Part shown: positions 1 to 7,588 of the stretch, one piece after another
Position numbering within the stretch: the first letter of the stretch is position 1
Layout of the letters: each line of letters opens with the position of its first letter
Assembly (NCBI GenBank): GCA_031291305.1
Contig: JARLJH010000023.1
Span: 149,839-213,838 of the forward strand
Source: Rhodoferax sp.
GTDB lineage: Bacteria; Pseudomonadota; Gammaproteobacteria; Burkholderiales; Burkholderiaceae_C
Direction: 5' to 3'
Length of the DNA stretch: 64,000 nucleotides
Notes under the pieces: generated by a model
Database searches by the model: none
What the model saw: the letters and a program-made list of their open reading frames with translations, nothing else
What the model was told of the DNA's origin: nothing
Translations under genes and position numbers: made by a program

Positions 1-275
1 ACCACACCGATAAGCAGAACGCCCGCACCCATGGCGATGATGCGATCCGTGGCATGCAGATCGAAACTTCCCACACAGGCGATGAGCAGGTAGGCGAGGA
101 CGAAGTTTGCGAATCCCCAGAGGACATTCACGGTCGAGGAGGAAAGGCCCTGACCAGATGGCTTGGCGAACGGGCTCTGAAAGGGGCGCCCCATCATGCC
201 GCTGACGAAATGCGGAACGGCGTTCGCAAGAAAAGCGCCGCCGAAAAAGTAGGATACATCGACAAGCCAATCCAT
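1..275 (-). CDS. Small integral membrane protein, cut by the left edge
   Basis: The first 91 codons are visible and the gene runs off the window. It starts at an ATG (275-273) one base after the stop of the isochorismatase-fold gene, so the two are almost certainly co-transcribed. The N-terminus reads MDWLVDVSYFFGGAFLANAV, followed by a polar stretch with a GMMGRPFQSPFAKPSG motif and two hydrophobic segments near residues 48-62 and 76-91, which suggests a small multi-pass inner-membrane protein. I do not recognise a function. The tight coupling suggests it belongs to the same MarR-controlled unit. Confidence 0.6.
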   Translation of the reverse strand, partial: MDWLVDVSYFFGGAFLANAVPHFVSGMMGRPFQSPFAKPSGQGLSSSTVNVLWGFANFVLAYLLIACVGSFDLHATDRIIAMGAGVLLIGV

Positions 276-276
276 C

Positions 277-837
277 TCAGACGCTCCGTTCCAGGAGATC
301 AATGACCTCCTGAGTCGTGCCAGTCTCGCCAATTCTGGGAAATATCCGGGTGACGCTGTTGTGGTGGGCTTCGGCATCCCGATCGGTCATTGCGTCAGTA
401 GCGAAGGTGATGTTGAAGCCCAACTCATAAGCTTGGCGCGCCGTGGCCTCGACACCATTGCTGGTGGCGACTCCAACAATCACAACCTGTGTGACGCCGC
501 TGGCCCTGAGATACGCATCAAGCCCCGTGTTTGTGAAGGCGCCGGGGGTGCGCTTGGTCACCAGATGGTCTTGCGGCTGCTGGTTCAGTTCGGGGATGAG
601 ATCAGCCCAGCCGGGCGCAAATTCGCGATGGGCCCTCGGCTGCTCTGACCGACCCGGTGCACCGCCGGCAACATTGACCAGAACGACCGGTAAGCCATGG
701 CGGCGAAATGCTTCCGTCAGCTCTCTGACGTGCTTCACCACGGCGCCCATTGGATGCACACTTGGAATTGAAACGATGCCCAATTGAAGATCGATGGTAA
801 TAAGTGCGGACTTAGGGTCAAGAGTGGTCACAGTCAT
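277..837 (-). CDS. Isochorismatase-family (cysteine hydrolase fold) protein without the usual Cys
   Basis: 186 residues, the usual length for this alpha/beta hydrolase family, which includes isochorismatases, nicotinamidases and N-carbamoyl amidohydrolases. The catalytic Asp (D16, in LITIDLQ) and Lys (K95, in LVTKRTPG) are present. The position normally holding the nucleophilic Cys is Gly128, in the run GVATSNGVEATAR. EntB-type isochorismatases also lack the Cys, so the protein may act on an enol ether or another small acid rather than an amide; the substrate cannot be told. It lies 79 bp downstream of the marR-type gene and one base before the membrane-protein gene, on the same strand. Confidence 0.85.
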   Translation of the reverse strand: MTVTTLDPKSALITIDLQLGIVSIPSVHPMGAVVKHVRELTEAFRRHGLPVVLVNVAGGAPGRSEQPRAHREFAPGWADLIPELNQQPQDHLVTKRTPGAFTNTGLDAYLRASGVTQVVIVGVATSNGVEATARQAYELGFNITFATDAMTDRDAEAHHNSVTRIFPRIGETGTTQEVIDLLERSV

Positions 838-886
838 GGTGTTTTCCTATTGATGGTCGAAATAGCGGCAAACCGTGTGCGGCATC

Positions 887-901
887 TCATTCGTCGAATG
901 A
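887..901. promoter_or_regulatory. Short palindrome between the MarR gene and the isochorismatase gene
   Basis: TCATTCG-T-CGAATGA is a perfect 7-bp inverted repeat around one central base. It lies in the 79-bp gap upstream of the hydrolase start at 837. It could be a secondary operator or part of an internal promoter; position and symmetry are the only evidence. Confidence 0.3.
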
Positions 902-916
902 ACTTAAGACTTGGCT

Positions 917-1363
917 CTATTCGGCTTCGCCGAGGCGCTTGATCAGGGCTGCCGCAGTCAGCAGCGTTTGGCGTTCGTCGGGATCGAGATTGGCCATTGC
1001 GGCGAGCAGCCACTTCTGCTTCGCGGCGCTACGCTTGCGCCTGGCCTCAACGCCTTCGTCCGTCAATGTGAACAAGACCTGCCTTCCATCCGTGGGATGA
1101 GGGTTACGCGTGACCAGGCCCTCTCGCTCCAACTCAGCCAGCGTTGCGCCCATGGACTGCGGCTTCACCGACTCTGCCCGCGCGAGATCCGCCGTCGTCA
1201 TCGGACCCATCTTTTCCAGCCTTGACAACGCCACAGTCTGCGACCAGCTCAGCCCATCTGGATTCGATTCCGCGCGTAAACGCCGCAAAAGCTGACCAAT
1301 TGCCAAAGAAAGCTCGGAAACGGTCATTTCAAGGGATATCGACGGGTCAGCAAGAGTATTCAT
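917..1363 (-). CDS. MarR-family transcriptional regulator
   Basis: A winged-helix repressor of about 148 residues. The DNA-binding core is visible: helix-turn-helix around MTTADLARAESVKPQSMGAT, then the wing with RNPHPTDGRQVLFTLTDEG, typical of MarR proteins. A TTG at 1369 would extend the frame by two codons; I chose the ATG at 1363. Another ATG lies at 1327, and neither has a clear Shine-Dalgarno. The start is only 8 bp from a 50-bp palindrome (1371-1420) that should be its own operator. Downstream on the same strand are the isochorismatase-fold hydrolase and the membrane protein, the likely regulon. The ligand is probably a phenolic or other lipophilic acid, by family analogy only. Confidence 0.88.
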   Translation of the reverse strand: MNTLADPSISLEMTVSELSLAIGQLLRRLRAESNPDGLSWSQTVALSRLEKMGPMTTADLARAESVKPQSMGATLAELEREGLVTRNPHPTDGRQVLFTLTDEGVEARRKRSAAKQKWLLAAMANLDPDERQTLLTAAALIKRLGEAE

Positions 1364-1370
1364 ACACAAA

Positions 1371-1420
1371 GCATATATCTAAACAGGAAAACTTGCAAGT
1401 CTTCCTGTTAGTTTATATGC
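1371..1420. promoter_or_regulatory. Large palindrome, probable MarR operator and promoter
   Basis: The core (1382-1409) is AACAGGAA-A-ACTTGCAAGT-C-TTCCTGTT, symmetric except for one pair. The outer arms GCATATA (1371-1377) and TATATGC (1414-1420) are also complementary. On the minus strand TTGCAA followed 17 bp later by TATGCT could be the -35 and -10 elements, so repressor bound to the palindrome would cover the promoter. It abuts the MarR gene start, as expected for autoregulation. Nothing else recognisable lies between 1421 and the leuA ribosome binding site except AT-rich DNA. Confidence 0.75.
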
Positions 1421-1626
1421 GAACGATCCGAGCATTGGCCGGGCCACCAGCAGTTCATCATTCAAGCAATCGCAATGAATTTTTTTGAAAATTGCCAAAA
1501 TATAAGAATTACAGCAATAGTCAGCCTTAAAACAAGAAATATAAAGCAAAAACGCAATCATTCACCCCACAACCCAGCCTACGATAGCCATCACTGTCCG
1601 TTATCGTTTTCTAAGGAATCTTCACC

Positions 1627-3354
1627 GTGTTGTCCAACCCCACCACCAAATACCGCGCCTTTCCGACCATCGACTTGCCCAACCGCCAATGGCCCTCGCG
1701 CAGCATCACTCATGCGCCGATCTGGATGAGCTCTGACCTGCGCGATGGCAACCAGTCGCTGTTTGAGCCGATGAACGTGGAGCGCAAGATGCGCATGTTC
1801 CGCACCTTGAGCCAGGTGGGATTCAAAGAGATTGAGGTCGCTTTCCCCAGCGCCTCGCAAACCGAGTTTGACTTGGTGCGCACCCTGATCGAAGGTGGCC
1901 ACATCCCTGAGGACGTGACCATCGAGGTGCTGACCCAGTCGCGTGAACACCTGATTCGCCGCACCATCGAATCACTCAAGGGCGCGCGCCGAGCCATCGT
2001 GCACGTCTACAACGCCACCTCACCAGCGTTTCGCGAGATTGTGTTTGGCATGAGCAAGGATGAAATCAAGGCATTGGCCGTTTCTTCCGTGCGGCTCATC
2101 AAAGACCTGTGCGCGCAGCAACCCGAGACCGAGTGGGTCTTGCAATACAGCCCCGAGGTATTCACCAGCACCGAGCTGGACTTTGCCTGCGAGGTGTGCG
2201 ACGCGGTGACCGCCGAGTGGGGTGCCACGCCAACCAACAAAATCATCCTGAACTTGCCCGCCACCATCGAAGTGGCCACGCCCAATGTGTACGCCGACCA
2301 GATCGAATGGATGCACACCCACTTGGCGAAACGCGACAGTGTGCTCATCAGCGTGCACCCACACAACGACCGCGGCTGCGCCGTGGCGGCGGCTGAACTG
2401 GGCTTGATGGCTGGCGCGGATCGGGTCGAAGGCTGCTTGTTTGGCAACGGTGAGCGCACCGGTAATGTGGACATCGTCACGCTGGCACTCAACATGTACA
2501 CCCAGGGCATTGCACCGGGGCTGGACTTTTCGGACATCAACGCCGTGGCCCGTACGGTGGAGCATTGCAACCAGTTGCCCATCCACCCGCGCCACCCGTA
2601 TGTGGGCGATTTGGTGTTCACCGCCTTCAGCGGCTCCCACCAGGATGCCATCAAAAAAGGGCTGGAGGTGCAAAGCAAGGATGGCATGTGGAACGTGCCC
2701 TACCTGCCGATTGACCCGGCCGACTTGGGGCGCAACTACGACTCGGTGATCCGCGTCAACAGCCAGAGCGGCAAGGGCGGCGTGGCGTATTTGATGGAGG
2801 CCGAGTTCGGCGTGGTCATGCCGCGTCGCTTGCAGGTGGAGTTCTCTGGCGAGGTGCAAACCTACACCGACAGCCACGGTGGCGAGATGAGTGCGCAAGA
2901 CATCTGGAACCTGTTTGATGCCACCTACTTGCAGGCGCCAGTGGATGCCATGCGCTATGTGGAGCACCACCTGTTTGATCATTCCACACCGGGCAGCAAA
3001 ACCCGAGTTCAGGGTATCCGCATCGGCGTAGAAGTGAACGGCGAGCCGATGCTGCTCACCGGCATGGGCAACGGCCCGATTGACGCGGCAGTGCATGCGC
3101 TGCAAGCGGTGGGCATTGAGGTGCAGGTGCGCAGTTATGAAGAGCGCTCCACCCGCGCCAGTATCAACGCGGGTGATGCTCAGGCCTGCGCGTTTCTGGA
3201 GCTGGTGTCCGCCGCCGGTGGCCCGGAGCGCTTTGGCGTGGGCATGGACACCAACATCGTCACCGCCTCGGTCAAAGCGTTGCTCAGTGGCGTGAACCGG
3301 CTGGGCTTGGCTGAGGCGGTGGTGGAGAGCCAAGCCGCCTGTGCGGTTGATTGA
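1627..3354 (+). CDS. leuA: 2-isopropylmalate synthase
   Basis: Condenses acetyl-CoA with 2-oxoisovalerate, the first committed step of leucine synthesis. 575 residues, the long form of the family. The TIM-barrel part carries RDGNQ (39-43) and VHPHNDRG with the metal-binding histidines and NGERTGNVD. The C-terminal third is the leucine-binding regulatory domain (for example [27 protein letters not shown], split as seen). The start is a GTG at 1627 with AAGGAA about 10 bp upstream. The gene stands alone, not in an ilv-leu cluster, and I see no leader peptide or attenuator ahead of it. Confidence 0.95.
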   Translation: MLSNPTTKYRAFPTIDLPNRQWPSRSITHAPIWMSSDLRDGNQSLFEPMNVERKMRMFRTLSQVGFKEIEVAFPSASQTEFDLVRTLIEGGHIPEDVTIEVLTQSREHLIRRTIESLKGARRAIVHVYNATSPAFREIVFGMSKDEIKALAVSSVRLIKDLCAQQPETEWVLQYSPEVFTSTELDFACEVCDAVTAEWGATPTNKIILNLPATIEVATPNVYADQIEWMHTHLAKRDSVLISVHPHNDRGCAVAAAELGLMAGADRVEGCLFGNGERTGNVDIVTLALNMYTQGIAPGLDFSDINAVARTVEHCNQLPIHPRHPYVGDLVFTAFSGSHQDAIKKGLEVQSKDGMWNVPYLPIDPADLGRNYDSVIRVNSQSGKGGVAYLMEAEFGVVMPRRLQVEFSGEVQTYTDSHGGEMSAQDIWNLFDATYLQAPVDAMRYVEHHLFDHSTPGSKTRVQGIRIGVEVNGEPMLLTGMGNGPIDAAVHALQAVGIEVQVRSYEERSTRASINAGDAQACAFLELVSAAGGPERFGVGMDTNIVTASVKALLSGVNRLGLAEAVVESQAACAVD

Positions 3355-3370
3355 ATTCACCTACAGATTC

Positions 3371-3430
3371 AATGCTAAATCGGCCTTTAGCCCAGGTAGA
3401 ACCTCCGCAAGTAGCCATAAATTTGATACC
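3371..3430 (+). repeat. Family A dispersed repeat, long-spacer variant
   Basis: Downstream of leuA. Begins with the family start AAATCGGCCTTTAGCCC, then the spacer AGGTAGAACCTCCGCAAG, then a decayed TAGCCATAAATTTGATAC end. The spacer is nearly the same as in the copy at 28466-28520, so these two form a sub-type. The rest of 3355-3615 shows no gene. Confidence 0.6.
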
Positions 3431-3615
3431 AGTGTCACCTGAGTGTGCAGCGTTGCCATAACGCTGCCTGCTGCCGCCATCTGTTGTCGACATTCGACGG
3501 CCAGTTAGCCGAGTTCGGCGGAGGTTTGGACTACCTTGCCGGTAGATGTTGAAAAGCGACAATTCGGTCATTTTGCTGCGCCGATGGCAGACTGAAAGAC
3601 TGATTTCAGTGCTTA

Positions 3616-4017
3616 TCAAGCCGACAGTAATTGGGCCCCATCCACCTTCGATGCGGCCCGATCAAAAGTCCACATGGGTGTCATTCCTGCAGCGTGACAT
3701 AAGGCAACGTGAACGCAATCCGAGAAATCAGCCTTGTTTTGCCGGAATAGCTCTACGGCCACATCCACTGCAGTTTCAGACTCGAACGACAGTTCGGCAG
3801 CCGCCAGCAGGTTTGAGAGTGTCAGAATGATTTGGGCTTTGTCGAAGCCAAAATTCGACCGAAGAACCCACTCCAATTCCAGCATCACCGTCACGGGGAC
3901 AAACAGTGGCTCACCCTTTGCCAAGATTGAGCGAATCAGCTCGCGGGCGAGCAAACCCTGTTTGGCATCATCCTGAACCAGGAAACGAACGAGAACATTG
4001 GTATCAAGCGCCGCCAT
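3616..4017 (-). CDS. vapC: PIN-domain ribonuclease toxin, VapC type
   Basis: 133 residues, the usual PIN-toxin length. The acidic residues that bind Mg2+ in this family are in place: Asp5 (MAALDTNVLVRFL), Glu47/Glu49 (MLELEWVLR), Asp in ADFSDCVH and Asp in TFDRAAS. VapC toxins are endoribonucleases held inactive by VapB. The gene begins 10 bp after the upstream AbrB-type antitoxin gene on the same strand, the standard antitoxin-first order. No truncation is visible. The RNA target cannot be predicted. Confidence 0.88.
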   Translation of the reverse strand: MAALDTNVLVRFLVQDDAKQGLLARELIRSILAKGEPLFVPVTVMLELEWVLRSNFGFDKAQIILTLSNLLAAAELSFESETAVDVAVELFRQNKADFSDCVHVALCHAAGMTPMWTFDRAASKVDGAQLLSA

Positions 4018-4027
4018 GTTGAGACCT

Positions 4028-4249
4028 CTATCGCCAAGGGTTCATATCTTCGACGCTCACTTTTTTCCCAGGCGGGGCCTTGAGCATGCCCGCCAATTCG
4101 AGGACAGACTTGGTCTTGGCGCGAACGATGGCTGTCCCATCGGGCATCAGATTCCAAGTCAAGCGACTTCCAGGTTGTGTGTGCATGGCATCGCGTATTG
4201 GCTGTGGTACCGTGGTTTGACCTTTGGCGGTGATGGTGGATTCAGACAT
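4028..4249 (-). CDS. vapB: AbrB/MazE-type antitoxin, VapB
   Basis: 73 residues with a swapped-hairpin AbrB/SpoVT DNA-binding domain at the N-terminus (ITAKGQTTVPQPIRDAM). A short C-terminal tail (ELAGMLKAPPGKKVSVEDM) would bind and block the PIN toxin. The start ATG at 4249 is preceded by AAGGAGT, which lies inside the inverted repeat at 4257-4281; the VapBC complex would therefore block both transcription and the ribosome site. It is the first gene of a two-gene unit with vapC. Confidence 0.88.
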   Translation of the reverse strand: MSESTITAKGQTTVPQPIRDAMHTQPGSRLTWNLMPDGTAIVRAKTKSVLELAGMLKAPPGKKVSVEDMNPWR

Positions 4250-4256
4250 GGCAACT

Positions 4257-4281
4257 CCTTACATGGAAGATGTTTGTAAGG
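4257..4281. promoter_or_regulatory. VapBC operator, inverted repeat over the ribosome binding site
   Basis: CCTTACA (4257-4263) and TGTAAGG (4275-4281) are perfect 7-bp arms around an 11-bp spacer, directly upstream of vapB. The left arm contains the complement of the AAGGAG Shine-Dalgarno. Toxin-antitoxin operators of this kind are normally bound by the antitoxin or the complex. Confidence 0.65.
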
Positions 4282-4652
4282 ATAGCTGGTTTTGATGGGT
4301 TTGGCGATGATGGGTTCTTTGCTTGAGTTTGCGCGGTGTCATGGTTGGCGTTGATTGGTTTTGAAGTACTTCAGAATTGATAGCCTCTAACGAAGAAGAT
4401 ACATGGGTCTGAGCCCGATTCTTCAAGGACTCCAGCTATTGCGCTCAGAAAGCGTCTGAGGTGCTTTCTAGCCCCGAAAGGTACCATCGGATCGCCACCA
4501 CGTGTTGCAATAGACGAGTCGATCAACTGCACCTAGCCGCAAAAATGACTCGTGCCTAATTTGAGGGCGAAAAAACAGACGCTCGTGAATCTGACGAACT
4601 CGAAAGCAGCATAGAAAAACCCGACTGGTTCGTAGCGAAGCGCCTGCTGCCC
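4282..4652. other. Non-coding stretch between vapB and the mutarotase gene
   Basis: About 370 bp with no convincing reading frame on either strand. It holds TTGATAGCC-like fragments that could be a decayed family A repeat, but no complete copy. The minus-strand frame that crosses it reads into the mutarotase gene out of frame and looks accidental. Confidence 0.5.
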
Positions 4653-5546
4653 TCACTCCACCGAAATCCGCGCCACCAGAGAACGTGTCTCGCCTGCAGC
4701 CACCGTGACCGCATCCGGCCCGGCGTTGCAGGTTTCCACACACAGCATCTGCTGGTATTCGCCAGCAGCCATGTCGACCATGCCTTTTTCTTTTTCGGCC
4801 CAGGGGTTCCAGACCACCGTTGTTTCGCTGCCCTGCTTGGCGATGCGGATGGTGCGGCCACCGGCGGCGTCGTTGATCAGGCTGTCGGCGGCGGTCTCGG
4901 TGTAGATGCGGTCGGTTTCACCGGTAAAGCGCACATCGCCGCTTTGCTGGCAGACAGCAAAGTTCTGAACCTTGTCGAGGTAGCTGTCGCCGTTGAGCCC
5001 CTGCACGACGGTTTGTGTGATGTCACCCGTGCAAAAGTAGGTGTGCAGCGCCTGGGTGATGGTCATCGGCACGTCGCCGGTATTGCGGGTGATGAGCGCC
5101 ATGGTCAGTGTGGTGCCGACGGTGACCACCATTTCCAGGTCGAACGCACGGTCCCAGAGGGCGCGGGTTGCAGCATCGTCTCGGATTCCCAGGCGCAGCA
5201 CGACTTGGCCTGCTGCATCGATGTCGGTGCCGCGCACCTGCCACATCATGGTCCGCACAAAGCCATGCATAGGTTTGCCCGGCACCGCCCCAAACCACGG
5301 CCAGCACACCGGCACGCCACCGCGCACAGGCTTGCCCGCCTCAAAAATGGCCGCCTTGGACACCCAGAGCACCGGTTTTTGCCCGGCGGGTTGCCAGCTC
5401 AACACATGACCACCGTGCAAGGCGACACGGGCGCTGGCCAGCGGGGTATGGATCTCCGCCACAGGCAGGCCGGGATTGGCCTCGGAAAAGTGCAGGGCGT
5501 TGGCAATGGCGAAGGACGTGTTCAGGGTGTCAAGGGTGGATGTCAT
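4653..5546 (-). CDS. D-hexose-6-phosphate mutarotase (YeaD-like)
   Basis: 297 residues, the usual size of the aldose-1-epimerase-like glucose-6-phosphate 1-epimerases. Visible signatures are GGHVLSWQPAG near residue 45, RGGVPVCWPWFG near 75-86, the His in MHGFVRT, and LHTYF near 168, which together form the sugar-phosphate pocket and catalytic His/Glu positions of the family. It would interconvert the anomers of glucose-6-phosphate and related hexose phosphates in the cytoplasm. It stands alone. The trehalose-6-phosphate genes about 4 kb away use the same sugar phosphate, though there is no operon link. Confidence 0.88.
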   Translation of the reverse strand: MTSTLDTLNTSFAIANALHFSEANPGLPVAEIHTPLASARVALHGGHVLSWQPAGQKPVLWVSKAAIFEAGKPVRGGVPVCWPWFGAVPGKPMHGFVRTMMWQVRGTDIDAAGQVVLRLGIRDDAATRALWDRAFDLEMVVTVGTTLTMALITRNTGDVPMTITQALHTYFCTGDITQTVVQGLNGDSYLDKVQNFAVCQQSGDVRFTGETDRIYTETAADSLINDAAGGRTIRIAKQGSETTVVWNPWAEKEKGMVDMAAGEYQQMLCVETCNAGPDAVTVAAGETRSLVARISVE

Positions 5547-5633
5547 GGTGGTTGGCCTCGGTGGTTATCGGGATGGGTGAAGTTGGCAATGGTACTCAAG
5601 CAGGGCTATCAATCAAATAACAGATTACTGAAT

Positions 5634-5678
5634 TAATAGCTACATACCCTTTAAACATAAGGGCTACAGCCTGATTTC
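5634..5678 (-). repeat. Family A dispersed repeat
   Basis: Read on the minus strand it gives AAATCAGGCTGTAGCCC, then TTATGTTTAAAGGGT, then ATGTAGCTATTA: the full family pattern with the AGCCCTTAT / AAGGG stem and the TAGCTAT end. It abuts the stop codon of the LysR gene at 5679. Confidence 0.75.
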
Positions 5679-6593
5679 TTATACAACTCCTGGCTGCAAC
5701 CCGGCTACCACAAAGTCGATCCAAACCCGCAGTTTGGCGGGCAGATGGCGGTTTGGCGGGTACAGCAGCCAGACGGTGCCAGCGTAGTCGGTGAGGTGCG
5801 TCCAGTCAACCAGCACGCGCACCAGATCGCCACGGGCCAGTGACTGGCGCGCCGTGAACTCGGGCAGGCTCGCAATGCCCAGATGGTTCAACGCACCGTC
5901 CAGACGCACCTCGCTGTGGTTGGCCACGTAACGCCCGCTGACCCGCACGGTGACTTCATCGCCGTCTTTTCGGAAGCGCCAGTGCCGATCCCGTTCATCC
6001 TCGCCCAGATACAGGCAACTGTGCGCGGCAAGATCACGTGGGTGCGTCGGTGTGCCGCGTTCGGCCAGGTAGCGCGGGCTGGCGCAGATCAGGTGGGCCA
6101 CCGACATCAGCGGCCGACCTGCCAGACCGGGCGGCGGCGCGTCGGTGATGCGGATGGCCAGGTCGATGGCTTCTTCAAACACATCCACCGTGCGGTCGGT
6201 GATGATGAGCTGCACGTCCACCTCCGGGTAGCGCGCCAGAAAGGCGGACATCAACGGGTGCACCACCTGGCGGGCAAACGCCTTGGGCATGCTCACACGC
6301 ACCAATCCGCTTGGCGTGGCGCCTTGCGTGTCGGTGAGCGCCATCACCTCGCGCGCGGCGACCACCAGCGTCTGGCAGCGGGTGTGCGCGGCACTACCGG
6401 CATCGGTCAGGCGCAATTTGCGCGTGCTGCGCTCCAACAGGCGCACATGCAAAGCCGCCTCCAGCCGAGCCACCTGACGGCTCACCGCGGACGGCGTCAA
6501 CCCAAGCTGCCGGGCGGCGGCAGAAAAACTGCCGGCATCAACCACGCGCGCAAACACGGCCATGTCGGCAAGGTTTTCAAGCGGGTGATTCAT
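5679..6593 (-). CDS. LysR-family transcriptional regulator
   Basis: About 304 residues. The N-terminal winged helix-turn-helix is clear (FARVVDAGSFSAAARQLGL then TPSAVSRQVARLE), followed by a periplasmic-binding-like effector domain. A TTG five codons upstream (6608) would also be in frame; I chose the ATG at 6593 (MNHPLENL). It is divergent from a DMT-family exporter gene with about 100 bp between the starts. That gap has GTGAT (6609-6613) and ATCAC (6632-6636) in inverted orientation, a plausible weak LysR site. The exporter is the likely target; the inducer is unknown. Confidence 0.9.
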   Translation of the reverse strand: MNHPLENLADMAVFARVVDAGSFSAAARQLGLTPSAVSRQVARLEAALHVRLLERSTRKLRLTDAGSAAHTRCQTLVVAAREVMALTDTQGATPSGLVRVSMPKAFARQVVHPLMSAFLARYPEVDVQLIITDRTVDVFEEAIDLAIRITDAPPPGLAGRPLMSVAHLICASPRYLAERGTPTHPRDLAAHSCLYLGEDERDRHWRFRKDGDEVTVRVSGRYVANHSEVRLDGALNHLGIASLPEFTARQSLARGDLVRVLVDWTHLTDYAGTVWLLYPPNRHLPAKLRVWIDFVVAGLQPGVV

Positions 6594-6693
6594 GCGTTTG
6601 AGGAACAAGTGATGTTCTGAATGACGGGATTATCACAAGTGCAAGCGCAATCTAGCATCAGCCATTCTTTTTAAACCGCTGCATGCCTCACCC

Positions 6694-7584
6694 ATGACCA
6701 CCCTTGCCTTGAAACAGCCCAGCCATTTGATACGCCTGTCTGACCTGACCCTGCTGGCTGTGGCCATGGTCTGGGGCACCAGCTATGGTGTGGCCAAAGG
6801 GGCCTTGGCGTTCTACCCGGTGCTGGGGTTTCTGGCGGTGCGCTTCGGGTTGACTTTTGTACTTCTGCTGCCCACGCTGTGGCGCGCAGACCGGCAGCAA
6901 CAGCGCGATGCGCTGCGCACCGGCCTGCCTTTGGGTGGCCTGCTGCTAGCGATCTTTGTCTGTGAAACCTTTGGCGTGGCGCACACGCAGGCGAGCCACG
7001 CGGCGTTTTTGATCAGCCTGTGTGTGGTGTTGACCCCGTTTGCGCAGTGGTGGCTGCTGGGCCAGCGTCCGGCGCAAGCCATGTTTATGTTTGCCGGTAT
7101 CTCGCTGCTGGGTGCGGCGCTGCTCAGTGGTGGACTGTCCGGCGGGCTGAGCTGGGGCGATGGGCTGATGCTGGCGGCTGCGGTGTTTCGCGCCATTACC
7201 GTCTGCAAAACCAGCCAGCTCACGCGCCACAGCCGTGCCTCGGCGCTGCAGTTGACGGCGGTACAAGCCGGTGTGATCGCCAGCGGCTGCGTGTTGCTGG
7301 CGTTGTTGGCACCCGGTGGGCTGCCCGCCTTGCCTAGGTCTGCGGCGTTTTGGCAGGCGACAACCTACCTGGTGCTGGGCTGCACGGTGTTTGCCTTTTT
7401 TGCGCAGAACTGGGCGCTCAAACACAGCTCGCCCAGCCGGGTGGCTTTGCTGACCAGCAGTGAACCCGCCTTTGGTGCGCTGTTTGCCGTGCTGTGGCTG
7501 GGCGAGTCGCTGAATGTGACAGACTGGTTGGGCGGCACGTTGATCATGCTGGCCGCCTTGTGGACCACGTTGCGGCGGGGGTGA
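6694..7584 (+). CDS. EamA/DMT-superfamily transporter
   Basis: 296 residues with about ten hydrophobic segments, in the two five-helix halves of the drug/metabolite transporter family. The first EamA unit opens with LTLLAVAMVWGTSYGVAKGAL and the second ends with the typical FALLTSSEPAFGA-like motif, here VALLTSSEPAFGALFAVLWL, just before the last helix pair. Such proteins export amino acids, metabolites or drugs; the substrate is not evident. The divergent LysR gene probably controls it. It converges with the GH15 gene, with only four bases between the stop codons. Confidence 0.88.
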   Translation: MTTLALKQPSHLIRLSDLTLLAVAMVWGTSYGVAKGALAFYPVLGFLAVRFGLTFVLLLPTLWRADRQQQRDALRTGLPLGGLLLAIFVCETFGVAHTQASHAAFLISLCVVLTPFAQWWLLGQRPAQAMFMFAGISLLGAALLSGGLSGGLSWGDGLMLAAAVFRAITVCKTSQLTRHSRASALQLTAVQAGVIASGCVLLALLAPGGLPALPRSAAFWQATTYLVLGCTVFAFFAQNWALKHSSPSRVALLTSSEPAFGALFAVLWLGESLNVTDWLGGTLIMLAALWTTLRRG

Positions 7585-7588
7585 CACC

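Noticed and set aside
4468-4743. A 91-codon minus-strand frame reaching into the mutarotase gene
   Set aside because: Overlaps a well-supported gene in another frame and shows no domain.
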